From NCBI GenBank assembly GCA_033557465.1, contig CM066036.1, positions 719,461,828 to 719,525,827 of the forward strand: 64,000 bases of DNA. The letters are read 5' to 3'. Below, piece after piece: positions 1 through 11,447 of the stretch; positions within the stretch are counted from its first letter, which is position 1; every line of letters begins with the position of its first letter. The notes beneath the pieces are model-generated. The model was not told the origin of the DNA, made no database searches, and saw nothing but the letters and a program-made list of their open reading frames with translations. The stretch is from Ichthyophis bannanicus. Taxonomy: Eukaryota; Chordata; Amphibia; Gymnophiona; Ichthyophiidae. Position numbers and translations under genes: made by a program.

Positions 1-726
1 GGACGACTTGACACCCAGCGGAGTGACATGGCACAATCGTTAAAGGAGGTGGAAGCCTGGAAGGACTCGATGTTACTCAAACTAGAGGCCTTAGAGAACC
101 GGACCCGCAGAAATAATCTGCGCATTCGCGGGGTGCCGGAAGAGAAGGAGTTCGCCGACAGCGAAAAGGTGGCAAAAGCAGTGCTTGGGACTATTCTGAG
201 GGACCTGGGCAATGAGACTGAGCTGGCAGAATTGAAGCTTGTTAGAGCCCATCGTGCCCTCGGCCCCAGTAGGCCTAACCGACCACGTGACCTGGTCCTG
301 TGTATGGAGGATTATAAGATGAAGGAACGGATACTACAGCTTATGCGTACCCGCAATGACTTTATTTGGCAAGGGTATGGAGTGCAGATCTACCCGGACC
401 TGGCTGCGGGGACATTACAGCGGAGGCGGGACATGCAGCCGGTCACGGCCATTTTGCGGAGGGAGAACGTCCGCTATAAATGGCCGTACCCCTTTGGCCT
501 CCTATTTACAGTGGGGCTTAAGAACTGGAAAGCTCATTCGCTGTCGGATGCTGTGACAGCCTTAACTAAGGCGGGCTTGGCGAGTGGTTTGCCCACGGAC
601 TTGCAGGGGAGCCGGTCTGGTGCAGCCGAGCAGGCGACCCGGAGGAGCGGTGAAAAGCGACGGCACAGCCCGGAGGTGGTGATGGAGGAGAGTCCTGCAA
701 GATCGGATAGGGAAGAGGACACTTGA
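1..726 (+). CDS. L1 ORF1 protein, C-terminal part (RNA-binding chaperone)
   Basis: The reading frame is open from base 1, with a methionine at 28, and runs to a TGA after codon 726. Visible parts in order are a coiled-coil-like stretch (KEVEAWKDSMLLKLEALENR), an RRM-type segment starting RRNNLRIRGVPE, and the C-terminal domain of L1 ORF1p with a PYPFGLLFTV strand. A basic, low-complexity tail (RRSGEKRRHSPE) follows. ORF1p coats L1 RNA as a trimer and acts as a nucleic-acid chaperone during retrotransposition. The methionine at 28 is probably internal, because the upstream codons continue in frame and the coiled coil should be much longer. No frameshift or stop is seen in the visible part. Confidence 0.88.
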   Translation, partial: GRLDTQRSDMAQSLKEVEAWKDSMLLKLEALENRTRRNNLRIRGVPEEKEFADSEKVAKAVLGTILRDLGNETELAELKLVRAHRALGPSRPNRPRDLVLCMEDYKMKERILQLMRTRNDFIWQGYGVQIYPDLAAGTLQRRRDMQPVTAILRRENVRYKWPYPFGLLFTVGLKNWKAHSLSDAVTALTKAGLASGLPTDLQGSRSGAAEQATRRSGEKRRHSPEVVMEESPARSDREEDT

Positions 727-1244
727 AGCATTGGGGACTCATTGTGTTCAGTTTTCACTGTTTCACTGTGCACTTGTCTGTGCTGGAGTTAGTTAATTGG
801 CTTGTTGGGATGCATGTGTTATGTGGGGTGTTTGTTGTAATTGGGGGGATGGGGGTGGTGGGATAGTGGAAGGGGTAGAGTGGGGGAGGGAGCTTGATTC
901 TTGGGGAGGTGGGAGAGGGGGGAGAGGGAGTGGGGATGTTGTGGATAATGTTGAGATGGGGGGAGGGGGGTGTGAGGGGTTTGGGAAGGTGAGGTGGGTT
1001 GTAAGGGGATGGAGGGGGGGAAGTGGGTGGGGTTGGGGAGGGGGATAAGGTGGTAGTTGCCTCTGGCTGATGGGCACTACTCCGCTGGCGACCTCCAGTG
1101 GTGGGAGGGGGGACCTGGTGGGGGAGGGGGGGAAGGGGGGAACGGGAGTTGGGGGGGAAGATTGGGGAGGGGGGTGGGGGTAGGGTGGGGGGGAGGGGGG
1201 CAGGGGGAGGGGGTGGGGGGGGGGAAAAAGTGGGCCAGCAGCAG
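727..1244 (+). other. G-rich spacer between L1 ORF1 and ORF2
   Basis: About 500 bases separate the ORF1 stop from the ORF2 start. From roughly 840 to 1230 the sense strand is dominated by runs of three to nine G's broken by single T or A bases. Many G-quadruplex-type patterns (GGG repeated four times within short loops) can be read directly. Apparent proline-rich or glycine-rich reading frames here come from composition and are not genes. L1 elements usually keep G-rich tracts in the 3' UTR; here such tracts occur both here and at 5150-5180. Confidence 0.75.
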
Positions 1245-4200
1245 ATGGTAGTGGCTACCATAAATGTGCGGGGGTTGGGTACTTGGCGGAAGCGTAGAAT
1301 GGTGGAGAGGGAAGGAGGGAGGTTGCGAGCGGATTTTCTCTGTTTGCAAGAAACCCATTTGAAGGTGGGACAGGAGCGGTTGGTACAGTCGAAGCGATAT
1401 CCACGGGTACTGTTAGCTGGACAGAGGGCGGAGGCCCGGAGGGGGGGTGTGGGTATTTTGGTAGGTGCGAACTGGGTGGATAGGGTGGTGGGGGAATATC
1501 GGGATAAGAAGGGCAGAGCGGTGGGAATTAAAGTTCAAATAGGGCGGGAGCATGTTTGGATAGTGTGCTTGTATGGCCCTAATGAAAAACAGGGCAAATT
1601 TTTTGACAGAATGCAAACTGAATTGGGGAGTATGAGTGGGACCCCTATTATTCTTGGGGGGGATTTTAATTTGACTGTTAACCCACGATTGGACAACGGA
1701 GGGGGTAGTGGGTTGGGTAAGAGAGTGGATAGGGTCCAGTTGCGACACCTGAAAGAGGGTTTAGGGTTGGAGGACGTGTGGAGGAGTCAGCATCCGGGTT
1801 GTAAGCAATATACTTTTTATTCCACACCTCATGGTACGTATAGTCGGATTGACATGGTGTGGGCAGGGGGGGGATGGTTGAATAGGGTGCTAGAGGCTGA
1901 CCATGGCTCTATTACGTGGACTGACCACGCGCCTGTGTGGGTGAAGTTTACTTTGGGATATGTGGATGACGGAGTCAAGTTTTGGAGGCTTAATGAGGCC
2001 CTGTTGGACGAACCAGCGGTGGTTGAAAGGCTAGGGAAGGTAGTGCGGGAATACCAGGATTTTAATTTAACTGGGGAGGTTGAGCTAGGGGTAGTGTGGG
2101 ATGGGCTTAAGGCGGTGGTAAGGGGGCATTTAGTACAGGAAGCGGCCCGGCTGCGTCGGCAACGGGGAGAGCGGGAGCGTGGGTTGTTAGAAGAGATTGG
2201 TCATTTGGAGAGGATGGGTAATGGGAGGGGAAGGGGGGAGGTGGTGGAAAAGTTGAAAGCGCTAAGGGGGGAGTTAGGACAATTGCGTGCGAGCGAAATA
2301 GCTTTTGAGCTGCGGGTTCTGAAGCAAGGTTGGTTTGAGGGGGGCAATAGGGTGGGGCGGCGTTTGGCACAAAGGTTAAGGAGTAGGGCCCAGCAGCACA
2401 ATATGGGGGTATTCGGGGGGTGGGAGGGAAGATGGTGCATGGGAATAATGAAATCCGGGAGGTGTTTGTGGATTACTATACAAAGTTGTACACTAGTGAG
2501 GTGCAGGGAGGGAAGGCCCAATGCGAGGAATATTTAAGGGAATGTGACTTGCCTTCTTTGTCAAGGGGGGAGTCGTAGTGGTTAGATAGGCCCATAACAG
2601 CGAGTGAGGTGGAGGCGGCGATTGGTACCTTGAAACGGGGTAAGGCTCCTGGGCTGGATGGGTTGTCCGGGCGATTTTACCAGGTGTTCCGCTCCAGTTT
2701 GGGACCTTTGATGGTTGAGGTGTTTAATGGGGTGTTGAAAGGGGGAGCGGTCCCACGTTCAATGAGAGAGGCCGGTATAACTCTTCTTCCTAAACCGGGT
2801 AAGGACTCGATGGTGTGCGGGTCTTACCGGCCTATATCACTATTAAATGTGGATGCTAAGTTGTTGGCGAAGGTACTGGCCACTAGGTTGGCTGGGGTGA
2901 TGCCTACCTTGATCCACCCAGACCAAACTGGGTTCATCGTAGGGAGGCAAGGTGGGGATAATATTCGTAAGATTTGTAACCTTACTTGGGAGGTGCAGCG
3001 GACGGGTCAGGAGACCGTTTTCCTCTCAGTGGATGCTGAGAAAGCATTTGATCGGGTGGAGTGGCCTTTTATGCTGAGTGTGCTGGAGAAAGTAGGGCTG
3101 GGTGTTCATTTTGTTCGATGGATACAGGCGCTGTATGCGGGGCCGCAGGCCAGGGTGCGGGTAAATGGAAGCTATTCAGGGCCGTTCAGTTTAGGGAGAG
3201 GTACTAGACAGGGCTGTCCCTTGTCCCCTCTGCTCTTTGCCTTGGTTATCGAGCCATTAGTGGCGAGGGTTAGGCGGTCCCTGGATATTAAGGGGGTTCT
3301 CATGAATTCCCAAGACGTGAAAATTACTCTCTTTGCGGATGATGTGATTTTTACGCTTCGGGAGCCCTTGACGTCGTTACCAAACTTAATGAAGGAGATT
3401 GAAGGGTACAGTAAAGTGGCGGGGTATAAGATTAACGATAGTAAATCGGAGATCTTGGGGTTTAATTTAAGTGGGGGGTTGGAGGACGGGCTGAAAGGAG
3501 CGTTTGCGTTTCGGTGGGTGGGAGAGCGCTATCGATACCTGGGTATTCAGATGGGGAAGAATATCGGGGGGTTGGGGAGGGCGAATTATGGAGGATTATT
3601 GCAGGAAGTGCGACGGGACCTCCATAAGTGGAAGGGTCTGTATCTCACGTGGCTGGGTCGGATTGCAGTTTTAAAGATGAATGTTTTGCCGCGGTTTCTG
3701 TTTTTGTTTGGTTCTCTACCGTGTAAGGTACCTCGGAGCTATTTAAAGCAGGCCCAACAGCTTTTGATGGATTTTGTTTGGGGCGGGAAACGTCCGAGGG
3801 TGGCGCGGCTTACCATGTATCGACATAGTAAGGAGGGGGGATGGGCGTACCCTGGTTGGAACAGTACTACTTGGCCTCTCAATTGCGGGCCTTACAGAGT
3901 TGGCATGGGGGGGATGAGACTCCCCGTTGGGTGTACTTGGAGGGGGACCCTGACCGGGGGGAGAACCTGGCGAAGTGGATCTGGGACCCCGGGGCTGTGG
4001 CGGAGGGAGGGGTAATCCTTTTCGAGCATTGACGAAGGAGCTTTGGATGCGATTGAAGCATCCGCTGTTAGGGGGGAAGCGCTATACAAGGAGTATGTAT
4101 ATTACGGGGGTCCGGGAATTTGTTCCTGGGAGAGAGGGAGGGGTGTTTGTTGAGTGGGAGAGGAAGGGGTTGAGGGTTATGGGTCAGCTACTCCACTCGG

Positions 4201-5106
4201 GGGGCGAGCTTAAGAGTTGGGGGAGTTGGTGAAGGACTTTGGGCTGGAGAGTAAGGGGTTTTTTGCCTACTTACAGGTGGCGTCTTTTGTGGGTAGGAGG
4301 GAGGTTAAGGAGGATCTGGTTCGGGAGGCCACGAGGGTTGAGACCCTGTTAGTGAAAGGGGGGCGCAAGGGAGCTATCACCCAATTCTATGGAGCGTTGC
4401 TTGATTTGGGGGGGGTGGGGGGGAGTATAAGAGGGGAGGTGGAGTGGGAGAAGGTTCTGGGGGGGGGGGAATGGACTAGGGCGCGATGGCAGGGCATCTA
4501 TGGGTGGTCTAAAAGATTGGCGCCGGGGACGGTCTATTTGGAGGGGAGTTTAAAGATTCGGTATCACGCATATTGGACCCCATGGAAGCTGAGGGTCCTT
4601 GGGGCGGGGGACTCGGGGGAGTGTTGGAGGGGGTGTAAGGGGAAGGGTGATCTGTATCATTTGCTGTGGGACTGTCCAGTGGTACGGGGTATGTGGGTGG
4701 ATTGGGAAATGGTTATTCGTGAGGTGACGGGGCTTCCAGTTGTCCGGTGGTACGGGGTATGTGGGTGGATTGGGAAATGGTTATTCGTGAGGTGACGGGG
4801 CTTCCAGTTGTGTTGGCTCCGGCCATGGTTTTGCTGAATGAGTTGGGGGATGATGGGGAGCGGGATACGCAGCAGATGATTGGCTATTGTATTGTCTCCG
4901 CGAGGGGGGAGCTCCTGGCGCGCTGGAAGTGCGGGGATGTCCCCACTCGGGGAGATATAGTTGGGAGATTATGTGAGCTGCGGGGTATGTGTGAGATTGC
5001 GGCCTATAGTAAGCATCGGCTGCAGCATTTCCGATTGATGTGGCAGCGCTTTGATGTGTGGCTCTTGAAATGGAGGGGGGAGGGTGCGCCTATGTTGATT
5101 AGTTAA
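1245..5106 (+). pseudogene. L1 ORF2: endonuclease, reverse transcriptase, C-terminal zinc-knuckle region
   Basis: Start chosen at 1245 because MVVATINVRGLG is the expected N-terminus of an APE-type endonuclease; the length (about 1,285 codons) is normal for L1 ORF2. The endonuclease shows LQETHLK, GGDFNL and a TDHAPVWV end. The reverse transcriptase shows SYRPISLLN, LSVDAEKAFDRVEW, RQGCPLSPLLF and the catalytic FADD at about 3330-3345. A late Cys/His region reads YHLLWDCPVV. Breaks: a frame change at about 2405-2435, a TAG at 2576-2578, frame changes near 3838, 4008 and 4215 (mostly in or beside G-runs), and a 68-bp tandem duplication at 4673-4808 that shifts frame again. The rest stays open to the stop at 5106. 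The element cannot make full-length protein as shown, although some G-run changes could be sequencing errors. Confidence 0.9.
4673..4808 (+). repeat. 68-bp tandem duplication inside L1 ORF2
   Basis: Bases 4673-4740 are repeated immediately at 4741-4808 with one mismatch (A/G near the start of each unit). 68 is not a multiple of three, so the frame changes across it. Reading the second unit in its own frame restores ORF2 through to the stop at 5106. Confidence 0.9.
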
Positions 5107-5470
5107 GGGATTTAGGGTGGGACTGCTGGGTTTGCAGTGGGGCCCATTGGGGGGGGGGGTTGGGGGGGGGGAGGTCTGGGCTGATTAGCTCTTCATGGCA
5201 TGGGGGTTTGGGGCAAGGGTATGTTGGGACTCCTATAGATATTTACAGGGGTGCCCTGGGTGGTTATCATCTTCACTCTGTCTTGTGCCCGTTGTATCGT
5301 TGTATTGTAAGGGGGGGTGGGGGGTAAAAACAAAATGTTGTAATCCACTGTGATAATGGGTTGCCTCTGAGGTGGGGATCAGAGTTCACCCCACTCGGAG
5401 ATTCTGTTGTGTCGTGTTTATGGCTGTGTATTGGTGGAAATAAATAAACAAAGTTTAAAAAAAAAAAAAA
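5107..5470 (+). other. L1 3' UTR with poly(A) signal and tail
   Basis: The region after the ORF2 stop contains two long G-runs (about 5145-5185), then overlapping AATAAA signals at about 5438-5448 and an A-run at 5457-5470. This is the 3' end of the first L1. The sequence changes at once at 5471 into an unrelated L1 ORF1 fragment. Confidence 0.85.
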
Positions 5471-5499
5471 TTATGGGTGGTAGTTTGTTTAGACTTCTG

Positions 5500-6760
5500 G
5501 AGGGCGATTGATCAGCTCTCCTAGAGATTTTGATAGAGGAGACCGTCAATAGGGATATCCTGATGGTAACCTTCCATGATTCTCTGGATAAGGTGAGGAT
5601 ATTCCCTGTGTTCTTTAAAGAGAGGTTAATGGCCTTCCATGGGAAGGTAGTTAATGTTTTTCCAGATGTTTCACCAAAGACTCAACAAGTTCGTAAGGCT
5701 CTTCTACAGTTAAAGCCTCGTGCTTTGTCTTTGGGAATTACCTTTCTTTTTTTTTTTTAAGTATTCTTGTCGATGTTGTATAAAGATTTTGAGTAGAGAT
5801 AATGGGACCGATTTTGTCCCGGTCTGAACAGGACGCACAGAGGGGAACGTGATTCTGATTCCACGGGGCACACCTTGTCCCACTGGATCAGAATTGCGAA
5901 CAATCCTGCACATGCAGACAGGGACTGCAATTCAGTTCAGCCTGCATGTGCAGGACTGTCCCTGGCTAACTCAGTCATGGCTTTTAGAAAACTCTTTTCT
6001 ATTATTATATACTATAACTTGGGATCGGTGGGTTAGAGTGTGGGACCCGGTTAGGAGGCAGAATCTTTTGAGTGGCTGAAAGGAATTGGGGGTGCTGAGT
6101 GGGGAACCTGCGTTGGCGGAGGCCCTTGCTGAGCCTACGGTAGTGGAGGCCCTCGATGAGCCTACGGTAGCTTACACTCTAGAAGTCCAGTCATGGCTTT
6201 TAAATAGAGCCTCGGTGTCATGGCATCATGTTGTCATGACACCGCGGCTCCATTTAAAAACCACGATGCCAGATGCCAACAAAAAAGGTTTGTTCCCCAG
6301 AGCCCAACACCCGATCTAGCCTCCTAAGGCCAGGGTCCGACTTCGTATAGTAAACCCTGGCCTCCCCTGCCCCATACATGCCCCGGGCCATAAAAAAAAA
6401 AACCTCCAGGGAAGTTATTCAACCTCGGAGGTGGAATAACTTCCCCGGACATTTTGCCAGCCCTGGATGTACAGGACCGACATTAGAATCGGCCCTGCAT
6501 GTCCAAGGCCGGAGACTGCCCACCGCCCACCCAGACTCTGCCCCCAAACCGCCTCTTCTCCACACTGGCGGAGAAGTTAGTCAGGGGTAGGCAAGGGCAC
6601 GAATAGTGGGGGTGGACATCCCGTCGTGCCGTCCATCCCTGCTATTCATAGCACAGAATAACCTCCTATGTGTTTATGGATCCCTCTCAACTTTTAGCAC
6701 CTATAGTATCGCATGAAGGTGCTAATAATAATAATAATAATGTTGATAATACTGTGTAGA
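5500..6760 (+). pseudogene. L1 ORF1 C-terminal fragment, split by a MITE
   Basis: Translated blocks such as FFKERLMAFHGKVVNVFPDV followed by a KTQQVRKALLQLKPR-type segment match the C-terminal RNA-binding domain of the ORF1 copy at 9881-10474 and the fragment at 62811-63034. After the MITE (5803-6658) the frame reads MDPSQL, the counterpart of SDPQDLSTFI in the other copy. Frameshifts and an ATA/AAT microsatellite at about 6720-6745 end the recognisable part. The N-terminal coiled coil is absent. Confidence 0.7.
5803..6658 (-). mobile_element. Palindromic MITE, copy A (Harbinger-like)
   Basis: This is the first of three related copies (also 7771-8338 and 31595-33005). It is flanked by TAA on both sides (5800-5802 and 6659-6661), a three-base TWA duplication typical of PIF/Harbinger. 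Its left end reads GGGACCGATTTTGTCC, close to GGGCCCGATTCTGTCC in copy B. It holds a long hairpin around 6190-6260 in which a CATGG-centred segment separates two copies of a TTTAAAT/GGAGC arm. No coding capacity. The superfamily call is inference. Confidence 0.6.
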
Positions 6761-7600
6761 TATTGTTTCCATGACTTAGTTTACAGCTTGCTGGGTGGTT
6801 AATAAGGGGATACCGATTTGTTTTTTGGCCTATAAGTTACTGTTTTTTTTCTCCTTATTTGTGGTAGCTTCTGAGATGGAAGTTGCTATGTTGTGGGATC
6901 CTGAGCTCGTCCTATCATAGCCTGCTTCCTTTCCTGTAAGGATAAAACGTATCTTCTCCGCAGCCTCAGAGGTAAATGCTCCATCACATTCCAAGGTCAG
7001 GAGATCCAATTTTATCAAAATCTCTCACACTACATGCTCGAGTGGAGGAAAAGCTTCAAGCCCTTGACTCAGTTACTATAAAAAAGTCCATCAAATATTG
7101 GTGGGATTCCTCTTTGTTTTAATATATGAATGAAACAATATGCAACACAAAATAACTGAGCTCACGGACTGTCTGAACCTGCTGGACTTGATCCAAAATG
7201 AAGGAGAGTGTTCCCCATGGCAGAGCAGTGAGCAAAGAGACTGGGACATTTCAACGCCTAAAAGATGCAAGATACCCACAATCCAAAGACATTCGAACAC
7301 TGAGCCAGAGGACTCTCATAGCCGAGATATGGACACTACTAAACCTCCCTGATTTATTTGGGATTTAACTTTATTTACCTTTGTAGTTCTTTCTCTATGC
7401 TGGCTTGTACTTGTCTACACATGTAAGAGCTCCAGTGTAATCCAAGGTCATGGTAAGAGGGGTTGTGGTTGGATGGTTGAGTTGCATCTGTCGGGGTCCA
7501 TTGGGAGGAGATCTCTTTTGGGTGGATGGGTTTCTTTAGGGGTGGGATGGTTTAGAAGGGAGTTTCTGTCACTGAACATCAGCGCTCCCTAATATGGCAT
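6662..7600 (+). other. Degraded L1 inter-ORF region, little recognisable
   Basis: Between the ORF1 remnant and the first clear ORF2 codons there is a short AAT microsatellite (about 6720-6745) and no convincing gene. A piece near 7555-7580 translates as FLSLNISAP, which could be the decayed start of ORF2. Open stretches on either strand here show no family motif. Confidence 0.4.
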
Positions 7601-7770
7601 TTGCCTTGCTAACTTGTTCGTATCTGGGCTCTTCGTTGGGGTTTTCTCAAAAATAATGAGTTCCTATTGGCTATGCAAAAGGTGTGGTGGGAATATCTTT
7701 CTTTGACACAGGGGTTACCATTGCATTCACCTTATGAGAGTCTGGTAAGGTGATATTCGGGGGACATTTA

Positions 7771-8338
7771 GGGCCCGATTCTGTCCACGAATAGCAGGGA
7801 TAGATGTCCATCTCCTCTATTTGTGCCCTTTCTGCCGGTGTCTAAACTCCCCGTGGGGGTGGGAGGGGCAGATCAGGGGCAGAGTTAGGATGGGCTGCTG
7901 GCTGTCAATGTACAGGGCCGATTCTAATGAGGTGAAATAACTTCCCTGGAAGTCTTTTTTCTGTGGGCCCAGGGCACAGATGGGGTAAGGGGGCCCAAAG
8001 ACATTCCCTGCAGCCCGACCCTGGCGTTAGGAGGCCGGATCAGGGGTTGGGCTGCGGGGAAAGCCTTTGTTCAGCCAGCGGCCAGGACCTCGGTTTTACA
8101 ATGGAGCTGCGGTGCCATGGCAACTGGATGCCATGACACCACAGCTCCATTGTAAAGCCCTGACTGAGTTAGTTGGGCTTTCTCTGTACATGCTGCAGGG
8201 CTGAATCACAATCCTGGCCTGCACATACAGGGCTGTTTGTGATTCTGGTCCCGTGGGATCAGAATTGCGACCCACTCTGTATGTCTGGTTCAAACCGGAT
8301 GTACAGAAGGGCTGTACATCCAAGATGGAATGAGCCTA
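7771..8338 (+). mobile_element. Palindromic MITE, copy B (Harbinger-like)
   Basis: The left end is GGGCCCGATTCTGTCC, preceded by TTA; a TTA lies at the right edge as well (8339-8341). The internal hairpin at about 8100-8160 pairs TGGAGCTGCGGTGCCATGG with its near complement. The 5' terminal 30 bases match the reverse complement of the right end of copy A. It interrupts L1 ORF2 between the sequence for SPYESLVR and that for the KKRDQARQAAL region. It has no protein-coding potential. Confidence 0.65.
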
Positions 8339-9880
8339 TTAATGTCTCTATTTAATGGTTTTAAGAAAAGAGATCAAGCCCGGCAGGCAGCCCTTAGGAA
8401 GGACATTCTAGAATTGGAACAGCTCCATCATAGTGAGGGTAACCCCAAAGTGTGGCAGTGCTTAGTTCACCCTATAAACTGAGGATATTGCCTCTACTCT
8501 GCTTCAGACCAAGAACTATTTGTTTGAGCATGGGAACAAGGCACATCAGCTGCTACTGTGTCAGCTGCAGAGGCAAAGGCTCAAGATTAGAATACATGCC
8601 CTCTCCTCCTACCAAGGCAAAATGATCCACCATTCCCAGGAGATAGCCAACATATTTGCTCATTTTTATGAGGATATGTATTCTTCGCACTTGGACTCAG
8701 ATGGAAAGATGATTCAGGAGTGGTTTAAAGGCTGCTGATCTGCCTCAACTTCTCCCTGAGGCCATGAGGCACTTGAATGTTCCTTTTCTTTAGCAGAGGT
8801 ACGAGCAGCCATTTGTCATCTCAAAGCTGCCAAGGCCTCGGTTCTGGATTTTCTCTCAGCTGAAGTCTTATAAGGCCCTACTTGAACTTTCTGCTCCCAT
8901 TCTGGTCTGTGCTTTTAATGACATTCTTCCTAATAAGGTTCTCTTTTTATTTAGTCATAGTAACTGTGATTCCCAAAGAAGGCAAGCTTCACCTTTCTTG
9001 CAGCAAAGGTCTGCAAAAATTTTGTTTTCGAGAGCTGTTTTGGTTATTCCACATAATCTTTATGTTTTTTGGTGCGCTGAATCAAAAAATGACCTCCATT
9101 TTGTCTTAGGACATCACGTTTCCTGACAATTTAGGTAACTATGTTAAATAAGGCAATACATCAAAATAAATGGAAATAGACTTATAAAATTAAAGTTTTA
9201 TTACAATATTTTTATGAAAAACCTTTTTTGAACTGAAATGAGCTCACCTACACACACTAAACTCAATTCTTCTTCCTTTTGAGGCTCCTCTTGGTGCATT
9301 TATGCTTGTGAGTAGCATCTGGAATGTCTCTCTGAAGCATCCAACAGTAGTCTGTCATCATTGTAATGCTGCATTTTCCCTGGTATCTCCTTTCCATCTC
9401 TTTAATGTCTTGGTGGAATCATTCACCTTGTTCCTCACTCAAAGCTCCCAAATTTTCAGGAAAGTAGTCAAGGTGGGACTGGAGGAAATGCACTTTCAAA
9501 CTCATCAGGCAACCTAAAGCTTGAAATGCTTTCAGCATTCGTCCGACGATCTTTTTGTAGTGAGGATCTTTGTTATTGCCTAACATTTCTGTACGACTTT
9601 TTTTTTTTTAATATATTTATTTATGCAATGTTTTAACAAAAACCACAAGAAAAATCTTGCAATTGGAAAATAGAGTACATAAAAAAACATTAACAATGAA
9701 ATTACAAAAAGAAATTCACAATCAAATATGGCTCTATGTAGTCCACATGTTGGGGAAGGAGTTTTTAAGAAAGAACTCCCCAGGGTAGGAGTGCCCTAGG
9801 AGAAAAGGAAGAAACAAACATAAGAAATCAGACAGTGTTGGGTACCCTGGATATAACAAATCCTAAGGCGGGTTAGAACT

Positions 9881-11447
9881 TCATTCAGGAGGAGACTCGG
9901 GTAGAAGTCTAGAGTTAATAAACGTGGACAAATCCTGTGGATCAGAAAATATATATTTAACTGCCTTAATAATCACAATACATTGACACGGGAACCTAAG
10001 AAAGAAAGTACCCCCTATCTGAGAAACACCAGGTTTATACAACAAAAATTGTTTCCTCCTCTTTTGGGTTTCTTTGGTTAAATCTGGGAACATAGAAATT
10101 GTAAGGCCATGAAAAGATTCCAAACGCTTTTTAAAAAACAATTTCAAGAGCCAATCTTTATTGGAAACTAATGCACACTGAACTAGCAATGTTGAAGGAA
10201 TACAAGATCCCCTCCCGCCCCCAGAATCTTCAAGCAAAGCAGTCACATTCAGAATATTAAAGTCCACTTCAGATATATTCTCCAAACTTTCAGCATTCTT
10301 CTTCCCAGAAGGTAGATAATAAACCTTACTTAAAGGTGGAAGTAAATCACGTGGGACCATTAGAACCTCATGCAAATACTTCTTAAACATATCCAACGCT
10401 GTTATTCCGGCGACCCGTGGAAAATCAAGGAGACAAAGATTAGATGCCCTGGAGGCATTCTCCAATGACACCAATTTATATTGAATGGATCCATTTTCCT
10501 TAGATATAGCGGCAGAAATTTATTTATTTAGCTGTATTTCTATCCTGCTTTTCACCGGGTCAAAGTGGTCAATTGGGGGATACATTTAACACAAGGGGAT
10601 ATGAGACACATACGCTAATACTTACAGGGAACATGGGCAATGGAGAGTTAAGTGGCTTGCCCAAGACCACAAGGAGTGCCTGTAGGACGAGAAATCCCAG
10701 TCCCTCCGGCCTGAGATTGCCGTCCCCAGGTGGGACTTGAACTCCCGGCCCTCCGGCCTGAAGTACCTTGTCCTAACCACTAGACCACTCCTCCCTGCGG
10801 ATACTTGCTCCAGCTGAGAGCCTAGATCAGTAACCTGAATCTTCATCTGTGTACAAGCAGAACAAACCACATCCAAACTATCAAGATTCTTCTGAATGGC
10901 GCCTGCATTTACCTGGATCCGGGAGGATAATGAAGAGGTCTGTGTGTTGATAGAAAGAGATAGCGTGGCAATAGCCTCCCAAATTGATTCTAAGGTAAAC
11001 ACCTTAGGTTGAACCAAGGAAAAGGAACCTGCTAATGGAGTTGAGACAGACAAAGGGGGAGATCCTCCTTCCTCCAATATCGCCTCCAGATCCGCCGCAG
11101 ATGAACTCCCGCTCAGATCCTTCCTTAATTGCTCAGGGGACAGCAGAGCCCGTAACTCGGCAGAAGCTCCCTCTGTAATGCCCAACGTCTCCACTTCGGG
11201 AGACAGCTGCGTTGAAACCACCGGTACAGGCTCTGAAGCAACTGGGCGTGGCGGCGGAGTCCTCACTTCCAGAGAGAGAGATGTTCCACATCCAGCGAAA
11301 GCGGCAAAGTCTCCCCACTCGCCGATTTCAAGCCGGCTGGAATCTCCTGCTTCTGATCCGAGGTTAGATGGACAAAACAGTCCATTGGACCAGAACTGGG
11401 TGGTTGGGGTTCATAAGGAACAGCCAGCAACTTTCCCTTACGTTTAG
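9881..11447 (-). pseudogene. L1 ORF1-type gene of the half-L1 unit
   Basis: Three blocks in order on the minus strand. 11447-11263: N-terminus MPKRKGKLLAVPYEP. 11266-10800: a linker and a coiled-coil stretch with heptad-like residues (SSLSSRIQVNAGAIQKNLDS). 10518-9881: SLENASRASNLCLLDFPRV, equivalent to the ENRSRRNNLRI motif that begins the RRM, then FFKKRLESFHGLTISMFPDL and GGTFFLRFPCQCIV, the C-terminal domain, ending ESPPE and a stop. One frameshift separates the first two blocks and the SINE separates the last two. The first Met is kept because the 5' UTR motif lies just upstream. Confidence 0.75.
10519..10796 (-). mobile_element. tRNA-headed CORE-SINE (MIR-like), copy 1
   Basis: On the minus strand it begins with a tRNA-like head: GTGGTCTAGTGGTTAGGAC (box A) and later GGGAGTTCAAGTCCCACC (box B). 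The CORE/MIR-type body contains CTTGGGCAAGCCACTTAACTC. It ends in an L2-like tail with a CACTTTGACC/CGGTGAAAAG segment and TAAATAAATA. Copies 2 (36722-36938) and 3 (53167-53440) share this layout. The unit lies inside the ORF1 of the half-L1. Confidence 0.8.

Larger units (their letters stand above)
1..5470 (+). mobile_element. L1-clade LINE retrotransposon, 5' end outside the window
   Basis: The order ORF1, G-rich spacer, ORF2 with endonuclease and reverse transcriptase, G-rich 3' UTR, AATAAA and an A-run is that of a vertebrate L1. ORF1 is already open at base 1, so the 5' end is missing because of the window edge. The copy looks fairly young: ORF1 is uninterrupted to its stop and ORF2 is damaged only by a few frameshifts, one TAG stop and a 68-bp tandem duplication. 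It sits directly against an older L1 ORF1 fragment starting at about 5471, so it probably inserted into that older copy. Class L1 is firm; the exact subfamily is unknown. Confidence 0.92.

Noticed and set aside
755..1358. Proline-rich open frames on the minus strand opposite the L1 spacer
   Set aside because: They are the complement of long G-runs; composition alone keeps the frames open and no domain is present.
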